Assembly: GCA_019637875.1 (NCBI GenBank) | Contig: JAHBUW010000001.1 | Coordinates: forward strand, 372,001-436,000 | Origin: Pseudobdellovibrionaceae bacterium | GTDB taxonomy: Bacteria; Bdellovibrionota; Bdellovibrionia; Bdellovibrionales; Bdellovibrionaceae | DNA length: 64,000 nt | Direction: 5' to 3' | Shown here: one piece after another, positions 1 through 9,121 of the stretch | How positions within the stretch are numbered: position 1 is the first letter of the stretch | How the letters are laid out: each line of letters opens with the position of its first letter | Notes under the pieces: generated by a model | The model's database searches: none | Seen by the model: only the letters and a program-made list of their open reading frames with translations | What the model was told of the DNA's origin: nothing | Program-made: the position numbers and the translations under genes

Positions 1-569
1 AGATCGAGTGAAAGTCCGAGCAGGACCGCCACCACGAGAACGCCCAGCATGCTGACGCGCGGGAAGAAACGTTTGCCGATGACGTAGGTCACGAACATCG
101 CGCCGATCAAGTAGGGTTGGGATTTCATCGCCGCGAAAGTCTCGAGTGCGAAGTGCAAAAGAACGCCGGCCAGTAGCGCCGAGGCGAGTGGTACGGGAAT
201 CCGGTTCATGATGCGATCGAAGATGCCGGTGACTCCCGTCAGCAAGATCAAAAGGCTCGAGACCATGAAGGCGCCGACCGCTTCATTCAGTGAAAGCCCT
301 TCCATTCCGGTGACGATCATCGCGGCGCCGGCGGTGGACCAGGCGATCAGGACGGGGGCGCGGTACCACAAACTCAAGCCCAGCGATAAAACGCCGACCG
401 CAAGCGCGAGGCTTCCCAACCAACTTCCCGCTTGGGCCGTCGTCGCGCCCGCGCTGATCGCGGCCTGATAGACGAGGACCGCAGAGCTCGTCACGCCGAC
501 CAGGGTGATCAACAGTCCGGCAACCACCGATTGCAAAGAGAAGTCTTGAAGCCATCGTTTCAGAATCAT
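1..569 (-). CDS. BenE-like benzoate/H+ symporter (3' part cut off)
   Basis: N-terminal 189 residues of an inner-membrane transporter; the rest lies left of the window. The protein starts MILKRWLQDFSLQSVVAG and continues as almost unbroken hydrophobic helices containing conserved small-residue runs such as YRAPVLIAWSTAGAAM and FDRIMNRIPVPLASALLAG, which match the BenE family of benzoate:proton symporters. The ATG at 569 was chosen because it opens the frame that gives this membrane protein; other frames here give Arg-rich nonsense. The gene is divergent from the AbgT-type transporter at 676, so both promoters should lie within about 106 bp. BenE homologues occur outside benzoate degraders, so the substrate is open. 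Confidence 0.82.
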   Translation of the reverse strand, partial: MILKRWLQDFSLQSVVAGLLITLVGVTSSAVLVYQAAISAGATTAQAGSWLGSLALAVGVLSLGLSLWYRAPVLIAWSTAGAAMIVTGMEGLSLNEAVGAFMVSSLLILLTGVTGIFDRIMNRIPVPLASALLAGVLLHFALETFAAMKSQPYLIGAMFVTYVIGKRFFPRVSMLGVLVVAVLLGLSLD

Positions 570-675
570 TGCGATGGATTGTCCTCTTCCCCGTGTGAAG
601 GGTCAATGAAGCCGCGTGCGCCCTTGATTCCGTCACGGAAACGCGGTCGACTGCGGCTTAATAAGGAGACGATCG

Positions 676-2214
676 ATGAAGCGATTGCAAAACATCCTGG
701 CGCGGGTGGAACGCGCCGGAAACGCCCTTCCCCATCCGGCCATCCTGTTTCTGATCCTTTCGGGGGCGGTCATCGTCATGAGCGGCATCGTGAAGTGGTT
801 CGCGATCGAGGCCGTGCATCCCGTCACCAAAGAGGCCATCGTCGCGACGAATCTGCTTTCGCTGGGCGGCCTTCATTTTCTGCTGACCGATCTCGTGAAG
901 AACTTCACCGGCTTCGCGCCGCTGGGCTCGGTCCTGGTCGCGATGCTGGGTTTCGCCATCGCGGAAAAGTCGGGACTGCTCGCGACGCTCCTTCGCTGGA
1001 TGGTGATGAAGGCGGGGCGCAAACTTTTGGTCCCCGCCATTTTGATCGCGGGGATCGTCTCGCATACGGCGGCGGATCTGGGGTACGTGCTTCTGATTCC
1101 GCTGGCGGCGTTGAGCTTTCATGCGGCGGGGATGCATCCGCTCGCGGGTTTGGCGGTGGGTTTTGCGGGCGTCTCGGGGGGCTTTGCGGCGAACTTTCTT
1201 TTGGGCGCCATCGATCCGCTACTCGCGGGGTTGAGCCAAGAGGGCGCGCGCATCCTGGATCCGAACTATACGGTGTCACCGGTTTCGAACTACTACTTCT
1301 TCGCGGCGTCGAGCGTTTTGATCGTCGGGGTGGGAACCCTGATCGCCAATCGCATCACGATTCCTTTTCTGGGAAAATACGGCGGTGAGGCACCGGCTCC
1401 CGTACAGGCCCTCACGTCCCCAGAGAGAAAAGGCTTGATGGCGGCGGGAGTGACCAGTCTGATCCTGCTTGCGATTTTACTTCTGGGCCTCGTTCCCGAG
1501 AGCGGATTTTTGCGCGATCCCGCTTCGGGCAGCGTGATCTCGTCCCCGGCGATGAAGGGCATTGTCGCGATCATCTTTATCTTCGGATCGTTGACGGGCC
1601 TTGCGTACGGTTGGGCGGCGGGCACGATGCGCGGCTCGAATCAGGTCGTCGGCGCGCTCCAGGACGCCATGGTCACGATGGCTCCCTATTTGGTCCTCGT
1701 GTTCTTCGCGGCGCAGTTCATCGCGCTGTTCGCGGCATCCAATGTCGGCTTGATCTTCGCGGTTCACGGTTCGGACGCGCTGAAGGCGCTGAATATCGGC
1801 CCGGTGCCGCTGATGATCGGTTTCATTCTGTTCACCTGTTTGCTCGATCTTTTTGTCGGTAGTGCTTCTGCGAAGTGGGCGATGATGGCGCCGGTGTTCG
1901 TGCCGATGTTCATGTTGTTGGGAATTTCCCCCGAACTTTCGCAAGCCTCCTACCGGGTCGCCGACTCCGTGGTGAATATCATTTCGCCGTTGATGCCCTA
2001 TTTCCCCTTGGTCCTCGCCTTCGCCAATAAGTATGACAAAGACGCGAAGATCGGTACGGTCCTGGCGCTGATGCTCCCGTACTCGCTGGCCTTCCTGCTG
2101 TCGTGGTCGATCATGCTGTTCGTGTGGATGGGTCTGAATCTACCGCTGGGTCCGGGCGCGGGTCTGCGCTACGAAATCCCGGCGGCTCCGGCGGCGGTGG
2201 CGCCAGGGGAGTAG
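676..2214 (+). CDS. abgT: AbgT-family transporter
   Basis: A 512-residue inner-membrane transporter of the AbgT family, whose characterised members import p-aminobenzoyl-glutamate or export sulfonamides, driven by ion gradients. Family-like stretches are the N-terminal NALPHPAILFLILSGAVIV, the loop FAPLGSVLVAMLGFAIAEKS, the SHTAADLGYVLLIPLAAL helix and the late GSASAKWAMMAPVFVPMFM segment. The length is usual (about 500-510). Start: ATG preceded by AAGGAG at 664-669. It faces the BenE-like gene across a short divergent intergenic region, so the two may share control and handle related aromatic compounds. Family assignment is secure; substrate and direction of transport are not. Confidence 0.9.
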   Translation: MKRLQNILARVERAGNALPHPAILFLILSGAVIVMSGIVKWFAIEAVHPVTKEAIVATNLLSLGGLHFLLTDLVKNFTGFAPLGSVLVAMLGFAIAEKSGLLATLLRWMVMKAGRKLLVPAILIAGIVSHTAADLGYVLLIPLAALSFHAAGMHPLAGLAVGFAGVSGGFAANFLLGAIDPLLAGLSQEGARILDPNYTVSPVSNYYFFAASSVLIVGVGTLIANRITIPFLGKYGGEAPAPVQALTSPERKGLMAAGVTSLILLAILLLGLVPESGFLRDPASGSVISSPAMKGIVAIIFIFGSLTGLAYGWAAGTMRGSNQVVGALQDAMVTMAPYLVLVFFAAQFIALFAASNVGLIFAVHGSDALKALNIGPVPLMIGFILFTCLLDLFVGSASAKWAMMAPVFVPMFMLLGISPELSQASYRVADSVVNIISPLMPYFPLVLAFANKYDKDAKIGTVLALMLPYSLAFLLSWSIMLFVWMGLNLPLGPGAGLRYEIPAAPAAVAPGE

Positions 2215-2326
2215 GACGGGGGGCCGTAGGTCGAGGCCATTTAATAAAGATTGAGTTGATAGAGCCAGAGGGGAAGTCCGATCATTTGTCTTGGGTCTCA
2301 GATCTTCGGGACAAAGAGGAGTTCGT

Positions 2327-3244
2327 TTGGCAATTCCGGATTTTCAAACTTTGATGCTGCCGGTTCTAAAATACATAGGCTCTAAAGAGCTTGCGGTGTC
2401 CAAAGATGTCATCGAGGAAATGATAAAGGAATTTCGTTTGACGGATGCGGAGCTGAACGAGCTCCTGCCCAGTCGCACTCAACGCGTGATTGATAATCGC
2501 GTCTATTGGGCGCAAATCTATCTTCAGAAAGCGGGTTTGGTTGAACGGCCGGCAAGAGGTCGCTATCGGATCACGGAGCAAGGTCAGAAAATGCTGGCAT
2601 CCAATCCTACTCGCATCGACATCAAGACGCTGAATCAGTATCCGGAGTTCGTTCGATTCAAAAGTCTTTCCAAGAAAAGCTCGGAGGAAAAATCAAGTTC
2701 CTCGGATATCGATCAAAAAATTGAAGATGCTGATCCTCGAGAAGTGCTCGAAGCCAGTTATGATAAAATGAGAGCATCCGTTTGCGATGAACTACTAAAT
2801 ACGGTTCGGAAAATCGATCCAACCGATTTCGAGCGCTTGGTCGTCGATCTTTTGCAAAAAATGGGATATGGCATTGATCTTCAGTCGGTCGTTCATCGAG
2901 GCCGATCCGGCGACGGCGGTATCGACGGTGAAATCAGCCAAGATCGTCTCGGTCTTGAAATGATCTATATTCAAGCGAAGCGTTACCAAGAGGGGGCGGG
3001 TATCGGGCGGCCTGCTATCCAGCAGTTTGTGGGCAGTTTGAATGAACGAAAGGCGAAGAAAGGTCTTTTCATCACGACGTCTCATTTTTCCGCCGACGCC
3101 TACGAATATGTGAACCGGATCGACGTGCGCATTATTCTGGTCGATGGAGAGAAGCTCGCCGAGCTTATGTTCGATTATGACCTTGGTGTCGCGACGGAGC
3201 AGCGGTATCTAGTTAAGAAGTTAGACCAAGACTATTTCGAGTGA
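2327..3244 (+). CDS. mrr: Mrr-type restriction endonuclease (type IV)
   Basis: A 305-residue Mrr homologue, a methylation-dependent DNA endonuclease that cuts modified foreign DNA. The N-terminal winged-helix domain (about residues 3-90) begins AIPDFQTLMLPVLKY, a typical Mrr start. The C-terminal Mrr_cat fold (about 165-290) has DFERLVVDLLQKMGYG (from D167), GDGGIDG with D200, and IQAKRY with Q216 and K218, the D...QxK nuclease core. The TTG at 2327 was chosen over an in-frame TTG at 2291 because AGAGGAG sits just before it and the protein then starts like known Mrr. The codons are A+T richer than the neighbours (about 42 percent G+C in one 60-bp sample), which suggests acquisition. Confidence 0.9.
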   Translation: MAIPDFQTLMLPVLKYIGSKELAVSKDVIEEMIKEFRLTDAELNELLPSRTQRVIDNRVYWAQIYLQKAGLVERPARGRYRITEQGQKMLASNPTRIDIKTLNQYPEFVRFKSLSKKSSEEKSSSSDIDQKIEDADPREVLEASYDKMRASVCDELLNTVRKIDPTDFERLVVDLLQKMGYGIDLQSVVHRGRSGDGGIDGEISQDRLGLEMIYIQAKRYQEGAGIGRPAIQQFVGSLNERKAKKGLFITTSHFSADAYEYVNRIDVRIILVDGEKLAELMFDYDLGVATEQRYLVKKLDQDYFE

Positions 3245-3491
3245 TCGGGCTGACGGTAAATTTCGATATGAAAAATCTGTTCCTGTTTTCTCATTCTTGA
3301 TTATTTCGTTGACCGGTTTTTCGGCGCGCGAGGATTGGCTGTACGCTGCGATATTCAATGAGATCGAGATTTTCGGATTCGCGCCGATACGAAGCGCACC
3401 AAACGCCTTCTTGAGACGATAGCAAGAATCGAGATTGTGTCCCGTCATCTCGTTAAAAGTTCACTCAAAAAAGCCGTGCTAGATAGAGCTC

Positions 3492-4421
3492 ATGACGAAT
3501 CAAGAGCTGCACCTCAAAATCAAGTCCATCGCGAAAACCTATCTGCAGATCGAAGCAGATCTCGTAGCACTTCTTATCGAGATGGATCGGCGGCGATCAT
3601 TCCGGGATCTTGGGTACGCGAGTCTTTTCCAGTACTGCGTTTTGGAGTTAAAACTGTCCGAAGCGGTCACGTCCGCATTCATCACGGTCTCGAGGAAGGC
3701 GGCGATTGTTCCCGATTTGATGGAAGCCCTCGAAACCCAAAATCTAACTGTTTCCAAAGCGGCGAAGATCACGGCCGCACTGGATATACAGCACGTCGAA
3801 GATGCGAAGAAAATTATCGCGTTCGCCTCCCAGCACTCCTCCGCCGAAACGGAGAAGTGGCTTCGCGAGAAAAAGGGGATCGAAACCCTGCATACGTTAA
3901 AGCTGGACTCGGCCACAATGGCGAAGCTCAAAAAAGCGCGGAACCTCACCAAGCGCGATTTCACCCTTGAGGAGACCCTCGGCCTTGTGCTTGATGAATA
4001 CGTTCAGAAACATGACCCGCTCGAAAAGGCGAAACGCAGCCTCAATAAAGGGCGCTCCCCCGATACGAAATCCACCCGCGAAGACTCAAGGCCACTTCCG
4101 CGAGACGTTGGTTCCTCTCCATCGGTTGGAGGTTCCGTGATGCGCTCCATGTCTAAACCGGTTAAGCGCCGTCCACTCCCGACGTCGGTCAAACATTTCG
4201 TGATCCGCCGAGACCAAAACCGCTGTACCCAAGAGATTCGCCCCGGCGTGCGGTGTCAGCATACGAAATTTCTCGATCTCCATCATCGCCGACCTGTCCA
4301 TGATGGTGGCACCGACGAACCCGCTAATCTCGAGCTCCTTTGTGGCGCGCACCACCGGATGCGGCATGGACTGAATTCGGGAACAACTCCTTGTCCAATC
4401 GGATACCCCCGGCGACAATAA
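3492..4421 (+). CDS. HNH endonuclease-domain protein
   Basis: A 309-residue protein with a C-terminal HNH nuclease module (about residues 240-295). It has C245 and C255 as possible zinc ligands, the catalytic HH pair at 264-265 in DLHHRRPVHDGGTDEPANL, and a closing C284-x2-HH. The N-terminal 170 residues are helical and resemble the DUF222-like regulatory part of other stand-alone HNH proteins; residues 195-235 are a charged linker. The start ATG follows gatagagctc without a strong SD. It lies 247 bp after mrr and 4 bp before the Hsp70-like gene. Such proteins may be homing, phage-derived or defence nucleases; which applies here is not visible. Confidence 0.8.
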   Translation: MTNQELHLKIKSIAKTYLQIEADLVALLIEMDRRRSFRDLGYASLFQYCVLELKLSEAVTSAFITVSRKAAIVPDLMEALETQNLTVSKAAKITAALDIQHVEDAKKIIAFASQHSSAETEKWLREKKGIETLHTLKLDSATMAKLKKARNLTKRDFTLEETLGLVLDEYVQKHDPLEKAKRSLNKGRSPDTKSTREDSRPLPRDVGSSPSVGGSVMRSMSKPVKRRPLPTSVKHFVIRRDQNRCTQEIRPGVRCQHTKFLDLHHRRPVHDGGTDEPANLELLCGAHHRMRHGLNSGTTPCPIGYPRRQ

Positions 4422-4425
4422 CCGA

Positions 4426-5703
4426 ATGACCGCGCCGCTCACGCTCGCCATCGACTTCGGAACTTCCAACTCGCTTGTGGGCGCGGCCCGTGGGGACGAG
4501 CGCATCGAGGCGCTCCCGCTCGATCCGGCGGCGAAAGATCCGAGCCTGATGCGAACGCTGCTTTACTTCGTGAACTCGCGCGAGTGTTACTTCGGTGCGG
4601 ATACGATTCCGAAGTACGTCGAAAACGAAATGGAGGGGCGGCTTTTCCGGTCCTTCAAGTCCCATCTGCCGAATCGGAACTACAGCGGCACCATGGTGGG
4701 CGAGCGGGTGATGTCGCTGGAAAATCTGGTGACGACGTTCCTGCTGGAACTCAAACGCCGCGCCGAAAGCGAGCTGGGCGAAACGGCCGAGCGCGCGGTC
4801 ATCGGTAAACCCGCGCGCTACTCGCTGGACGACGAGGTCGACGCCTTCGCGCTGAAGCGGATGTCCCGCGCGGTGGAAGCCGCCGGCTTCAAAGAGTACG
4901 AGTTCGTGCCCGAGCCCCTCGCAGCCGCGCTGGATTATCGCCGTGGATTGACGGAAGAGAAAATCGTCCTGATCGGTGACTTCGGTGGGGGAACTTCGGA
5001 CTTCACGCTGATGCGTATGGGCCCCTTTGACTATCAGGCGTCGGATGTTTTGGGCATCGACGGTTGCCCACTGGCGGGGGATGCGCTCGATTCGCTTTTC
5101 ATGAGTAAACGCCTGAACAAATTTCTGGGCGCCGAAGTGCAGTACCGCATGTCCATGAGCAACAACTGGTTGACCATGCCGCCCACGGTGACCGAGCGCT
5201 TGAACCAACCCGCGCACATCGTGCATCTGAAAGAGAAGGCGACCTACGAGTTCATCCGCGAGGTCCGCAAGGGCGCACCGAACGAAAAGGACCGCGAAGC
5301 GATCGATCGATTGTTCGCGTTGATCGAAGACCAGCAGATCTTCGCTTTCTTCGAGAAGATCGAGGCCACAAAGCGACGCCTTTCCGACCGCGAGATCGCG
5401 ACTTTTGAGTTCGACTATCCGGACATCGAGATCCGCACGGACTTCCTGCGCGAAGAATTCGATGAATGGTCTGAAGCCACGATCGCCAAAATTTTCGCGT
5501 CCATGGAAGAATGCCTGAAGAAGGGCGGGGTCACCGCCGATCGGGTGGATTTGATTTCGCTGACGGGCGGAAGTTCGCAGGTGCCGAAGATCCGCAAAGA
5601 ATTTGAAAAGCGTTTCGGGGCCGCGAAGCTACAGACCCGGTCGCAGTTCCACTCCGTCTTGAGCGGTTTGATCGAGTCCGCCCGTCTGTTCAATTTGAAG
5701 TGA
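4426..5703 (+). CDS. yegD: YegD-like Hsp70-family protein
   Basis: A 425-residue member of the Hsp70/actin ATPase fold, of the YegD type, which has the nucleotide-binding domain but no substrate-binding lid. Phosphate-1 loop IDFGTSNS at 9-16, phosphate-2 loop DFGGGTSD at 185-192 and adenosine motif TGGSSQVP at 380-387 are intact, so ATP binding is expected. The role is presumed to be chaperone-like and cytoplasmic; YegD itself is poorly understood. It starts 4 bp after the HNH gene stop. Its last 75 bp overlap the 3' end of the convergent trmFO gene, so the two reading frames share DNA on opposite strands. Confidence 0.88.
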   Translation: MTAPLTLAIDFGTSNSLVGAARGDERIEALPLDPAAKDPSLMRTLLYFVNSRECYFGADTIPKYVENEMEGRLFRSFKSHLPNRNYSGTMVGERVMSLENLVTTFLLELKRRAESELGETAERAVIGKPARYSLDDEVDAFALKRMSRAVEAAGFKEYEFVPEPLAAALDYRRGLTEEKIVLIGDFGGGTSDFTLMRMGPFDYQASDVLGIDGCPLAGDALDSLFMSKRLNKFLGAEVQYRMSMSNNWLTMPPTVTERLNQPAHIVHLKEKATYEFIREVRKGAPNEKDREAIDRLFALIEDQQIFAFFEKIEATKRRLSDREIATFEFDYPDIEIRTDFLREEFDEWSEATIAKIFASMEECLKKGGVTADRVDLISLTGGSSQVPKIRKEFEKRFGAAKLQTRSQFHSVLSGLIESARLFNLK

Positions 5704-7077
5704 ATCAACGCGAAGTAGTTCCACGCCATTGGCCTCAAGACCCGCGTCTTGCCAGGCTTTGAAGGCGTCACGCGCGCGCGCCAATTGACGTGCTTTTTTG
5801 TCGGCCTTCTTTTTGATTTTCTTGCCGTTGTCTTCCGACATGGGCGGGAACAGACCGAAGTTGATGTTCGTCGGTTGGAAATTGTCCGCGCGGTCGGTAT
5901 CCAGGATCGCCGCCAGAATGGAGCCCATCGCCGACGCTCGCGGCGGCGCTTGGATGCGTTGGCCCCGCAGCTTCGCGTCCACAAAACGTGCGGCCAGAAG
6001 TCCCATGCAGGTCGATTCGAAGTAGCCCTCGACGCCGGTAATTTGGCCCGCGAAGAAAAGGCCATCGTCTTTCCGGCTGGATAGATCCGGATTCAAAAGC
6101 GAAGGCGAATTCACGAACAGATTGCGGTGAATGCTACCGAGCTTGAGAAATTCGGCGTTTTGCAAACCGGGGATCATGCGGAAGACGCGCGTCTGCTCGC
6201 CGTAGGCCATGCGCGTTTGGAAACCCACCAGGTTGTAAGAGGTGCGATCGCGATTTTCCGCGCGCAGCTGCACGACCGCCCAAGGTTCGCGATCCGTGCG
6301 AGGGTCGCGCAGACCCACGGGTTTCATGGGACCGAAGCGCGGGGTTTCGGGACCGCGATCGAACATCACCTCAATGGGCATGCAGCCTTCGAAGAAGGCG
6401 GTCTTTTCGAAATCCTTCGGCTCGATTTTGCGCGCGGCCATGATCTCGGCGGTGAAGGCCTCGTACTCTTCTTTGGACATCGGGCAGTTCAAATAATCCG
6501 GAGTGCCTTTGTCGTAGCGGTCCGCGGCCCAGACGATATTCATATCCAGGCTGTCGGCGTCGACGATGGGCGCGATGGCGTCGAAGAAGTACAGGAAGTC
6601 GCCGCCGAAATGTGTCCGCAGCGATTCGCTGAGTTCCGGCGAGGTCAAAGGACCCGTCGCGATGATCGCGGGGCGGGGGACGTCGTCGAGGGATTTGATC
6701 TCTTCCGCGCGCACTTCGATGCGGGGATGATTGCGGATGCGTTCGGTCAGATCCTTCGCGAACAGCGCGCGGTCGATGCCCAGCGCTTGGCCCGCGGGAA
6801 CGGCGTTGGCGCGGGCGGCGGCCAGCACGAACGAGTTCAGTTGTTCGGCTTCCCATTTCAGCTGACCGGGCGCGGATTCGGGCGACAGGCTGCCGAAACT
6901 ATTCGAGCAAACGAGCTCGGCGAAATCGCCGGTTTTATGGGCCGGAGTCATGGTCACGGGCCGCATTTCATGGAGGATGACGGAGTGCCCCAAATCAGCC
7001 AATTGGAGGGCGGCTTCGCTGCCCGCCAGGCCAGCTCCCACCACGTGGATTTGGACGTCCGATTTCGCGTTTTGCAT
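5629..7077 (-). CDS. trmFO: tRNA (uracil-54-C5)-methyltransferase, folate/FAD-dependent
   Basis: TrmFO makes ribothymidine at position 54 of tRNA using methylenetetrahydrofolate and FADH2, in the cytoplasm. The 482-residue product opens with an FAD-binding Rossmann motif, VVGAGLAGSEAALQLA (from about residue 13), followed by HEMRPVTMTPAHKTGDFAELVCSNSF-type family sequence, and has FDRGPETPRFGPMKPVGL and GQITGVEGYFESTCMGLLAA. The ATG at 7077 is preferred over an upstream in-frame start at 7113 because AGGAG lies just upstream and the Rossmann motif then sits at the usual distance. The C-terminus is a little longer than usual and runs 75 bp into the convergent yegD gene. Confidence 0.95.
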   Translation of the reverse strand: MQNAKSDVQIHVVGAGLAGSEAALQLADLGHSVILHEMRPVTMTPAHKTGDFAELVCSNSFGSLSPESAPGQLKWEAEQLNSFVLAAARANAVPAGQALGIDRALFAKDLTERIRNHPRIEVRAEEIKSLDDVPRPAIIATGPLTSPELSESLRTHFGGDFLYFFDAIAPIVDADSLDMNIVWAADRYDKGTPDYLNCPMSKEEYEAFTAEIMAARKIEPKDFEKTAFFEGCMPIEVMFDRGPETPRFGPMKPVGLRDPRTDREPWAVVQLRAENRDRTSYNLVGFQTRMAYGEQTRVFRMIPGLQNAEFLKLGSIHRNLFVNSPSLLNPDLSSRKDDGLFFAGQITGVEGYFESTCMGLLAARFVDAKLRGQRIQAPPRASAMGSILAAILDTDRADNFQPTNINFGLFPPMSEDNGKKIKKKADKKARQLARARDAFKAWQDAGLEANGVELLRVDSLQIEQTGGLDQTAQDGVELRPGL

Positions 7078-7122
7078 GACTCTCCTGTTGATTCCGGACC
7101 GGCTTTTGACCATGGTCAGGGC

Positions 7123-7563
7123 ATGGATCCGAAGTTTCCCCTGAAAGGCAGTGACGCCGTCCTACAAGGGCTTTTTGAGAATGGCAACTCTCCGCTCTCG
7201 GCGCCCTTTCAGCGTTGGAAAATGTGGAAACGCTGGCCCGAATTCGTCGGCCCGACGATGGCGGAAGTGACCGAGCCCGTCGGTCTGCAAAAAGGCACGC
7301 TCTACATCTGGGTGAAAAATTCGACGTGGATGCAGCAGGTGTCGTTCTTGAAAGAACAGCTGCGCGTTTCGCTCAATCAAAAGCTCGGTCAGAAAAATAC
7401 GATCCGCCGGATACAGCTGACCTTGAATCGGAACCTGGTGCCCCAAGATCCCGAGGCCCTGGCTCAACTGAAAGAGACGATCCAGAAACTGGGTGCCGAT
7501 CCCGACGCTCCGAAAGCCGACATTCCGCCCGAGGATTTCAATCCCGGCGGCGAGAACCGTTAG
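7123..7563 (+). CDS. DUF721 (DciA-like) protein
   Basis: A 146-residue protein of the DUF721 family, which includes DciA, the ancestral loader of the replicative helicase DnaB. The core KRWPEFVGPTMAEVTEPVG followed by GTLYIWVKNSTWMQQVSFLK has the usual W-x3-VG and V-x-NS-x-W-x-Q pattern. The C-terminal 40 residues are Pro/Asp-rich and probably disordered. ATG 7123 was chosen as the first methionine after the divergent trmFO start; the SD is weak (CAGGG). It is convergent with mlaD, the two stop codons being 3 bp apart. A helicase-loading role is inference from the family only. Confidence 0.8.
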   Translation: MDPKFPLKGSDAVLQGLFENGNSPLSAPFQRWKMWKRWPEFVGPTMAEVTEPVGLQKGTLYIWVKNSTWMQQVSFLKEQLRVSLNQKLGQKNTIRRIQLTLNRNLVPQDPEALAQLKETIQKLGADPDAPKADIPPEDFNPGGENR

Positions 7564-7566
7564 CGT

Positions 7567-8379
7567 CTACTTTCCGTCCGACTTCTCAATCGTTCCGCGA
7601 ATGACCGACTGCATGTACTGACGGCGCGGGCTTTCACCGATCAGCTGCTTCAGCTGCTGGTGCAGCGAAGGATCGTTGATCAGGGCGCCGAGGGTGCCTT
7701 CGCCTTTGTCGACTTTCACCAAAATGGAGTTCAGTCGCGTGAGGGTCTCTTTGATTTTCGCGGGATTGTCGCCGCGAAGTTCTTGCATCAGCTGCCGCGT
7801 TTCTTTCGACATCGCTTTGAGTTCGTTTGTCGATTCGTAAACGTTCGTCATGATCCGGTCCATGCGACCTTCGCCGTTCAGCGCGATCAGAAGCTTCTGC
7901 GTTTCGGCCAGGATGTCGAAGACGCGACCGGCTTCACCGCCGCGTTCACTCAAGACGCCCATGAAGTCCGCGCTCGAGTTCGGCTCCAGATATCCGGCGT
8001 CTTCCAGGCGGGGACCCGCGAGGTCGCCGGGGATGATGTAAACGAATTTGTCGCCCAAGGCCCCTTGCGTGCGGACTTCGATGGTGGAGTTTTTCGGAAT
8101 CCGCGCGAGTGAGGCCTCTTCGATGCGCATGTCGAGGATCAGCGCGTTTTCGCCGTCCGCGAAACGAATCTCTTTCACGTTCCCAATGGTCATGCCGGCC
8201 AGGCTCACGACGGAACCTTTCGCGAGTCCCTGCACCTGCGACATCTTCGAGTGAACCGTAACGTAAGACTTGAAAAGCGCCGAGTCCCCACCCAGGACCA
8301 TGATCGACACCAGAACGGCGAGGAGGCCGAGACCCAAGAAGACGCCGATTTGAACCTGTTGGCTGCGGTTGGATTCCAT
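7567..8379 (-). CDS. mlaD: MlaD-like MCE-domain lipid transport protein
   Basis: A 270-residue periplasmic substrate-binding subunit of an Mla-type retrograde phospholipid transporter. It has one N-terminal membrane anchor (about residues 10-29, VQIGVFLGLGLLAVLVSIMV), then an MCE domain at about 38-115 (VQGLAKGSVVSLAGMTIGNV and TQGALGDKFVYIIPG), and a helical tail that should help form the hexameric channel. The start ATG overlaps the mlaF stop (8379), indicating translational coupling. It is the last gene of the operon lipoprotein-mlaE-mlaF-mlaD. E. coli MlaD is shorter (about 183 residues); the extra C-terminal 90 residues are common in other MCE proteins. Confidence 0.9.
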   Translation of the reverse strand: MESNRSQQVQIGVFLGLGLLAVLVSIMVLGGDSALFKSYVTVHSKMSQVQGLAKGSVVSLAGMTIGNVKEIRFADGENALILDMRIEEASLARIPKNSTIEVRTQGALGDKFVYIIPGDLAGPRLEDAGYLEPNSSADFMGVLSERGGEAGRVFDILAETQKLLIALNGEGRMDRIMTNVYESTNELKAMSKETRQLMQELRGDNPAKIKETLTRLNSILVKVDKGEGTLGALINDPSLHQQLKQLIGESPRRQYMQSVIRGTIEKSDGK

Positions 8380-9119
8380 TACAGCACTTCTCCTTCAGCA
8401 AAATTGCGAATGGGGTGATCCATCTTCGCTTGAATCTCTTGGGGCGTGGCGATGGCCAAAATACGTCCGTTCATGATCATCGCGATCCGGTCGCAGACCG
8501 CGAACGCGACGGGCATGTCGTGCGTGACTAAGATGCCGGTTTTTCCCATACGTTTGAGTTGCAAAATCATCTCGGAAATCCGTTTGGTGTTGTAGGGATC
8601 AAGACCCGCGGTGGGCTCATCGTACAAGATGACTTCGGGATTCATGATGATGGCGCGGGCCAGGCCTAGGCGCTTCTGCATCCCGCCGGAAAGGCTCGAC
8701 GGATAGATCTTTTCGTTACCGGTCAGCCCGAATTCGCCCAAGAGGTGCGTGATCTTCTCGGCGATCTCGGGTTCGCGCAAATTCGTATGTTCGCGCAGCG
8801 GGTAGGCGAGGTTTTCATAAACGGTCATGGAGTCAAAAAGCGCCCCACCCTGAAAGGCGTAGGCGACTTTCTTGCGGATCGGGATCAAATCGCGCTCACG
8901 CAGTCCGGTGATGTCTTGGCCATCGATCAAAATGCGTCCGGCGTCGGGTTTCATCAAACCGATCAACGAGCGAAGCAGAACCGACTTTCCGGTCCCCGAG
9001 CCGCCGATCAGTCCCAGGCATTCGCCTTCGTGGACGTCGAACGAAATATCCCGGTGAACCGTTTTGGTCCCGAAACTTTTCGCAAATTGGACGACCTCGA
9101 TGACCTTGCGCACGCGCAC
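8379..9119 (-). CDS. mlaF: Mla-type ABC transporter ATPase
   Basis: A 246-residue cytoplasmic ATPase that powers MlaE/MlaD lipid transport. Walker A GGSGTGKS at 39-46, Q-loop in AYAFQGGALFDSMTV, signature SSLSGGMQKRLGLARA, Walker B VILYDEPTAGLD and switch histidine in LVTHDM are all present; the phrase QGGALFDSMTV is typical of MlaF. The GTG start at 9119 follows TTTTAGGA, where the mlaE stop codon is part of the SD; a second in-frame GTG lies 6 bp later. The gene sits between mlaE and mlaD with near-zero spacing, so one transcript is very likely. Confidence 0.93.
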   Translation of the reverse strand: MRVRKVIEVVQFAKSFGTKTVHRDISFDVHEGECLGLIGGSGTGKSVLLRSLIGLMKPDAGRILIDGQDITGLRERDLIPIRKKVAYAFQGGALFDSMTVYENLAYPLREHTNLREPEIAEKITHLLGEFGLTGNEKIYPSSLSGGMQKRLGLARAIIMNPEVILYDEPTAGLDPYNTKRISEMILQLKRMGKTGILVTHDMPVAFAVCDRIAMIMNGRILAIATPQEIQAKMDHPIRNFAEGEVL

Positions 9120-9121
9120 TC

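Noticed and set aside
432-1388. Long open frame (318 codons) overlapping abgT on the same strand
   Set aside because: Product is Arg/Gly/His-rich without domains; the overlapping AbgT frame is clearly the gene.
3221-3448. 75-codon minus-strand frame between mrr and the HNH gene
   Set aside because: No SD, no recognisable motif and overlap with the mrr end; probably chance in A+T-richer DNA.
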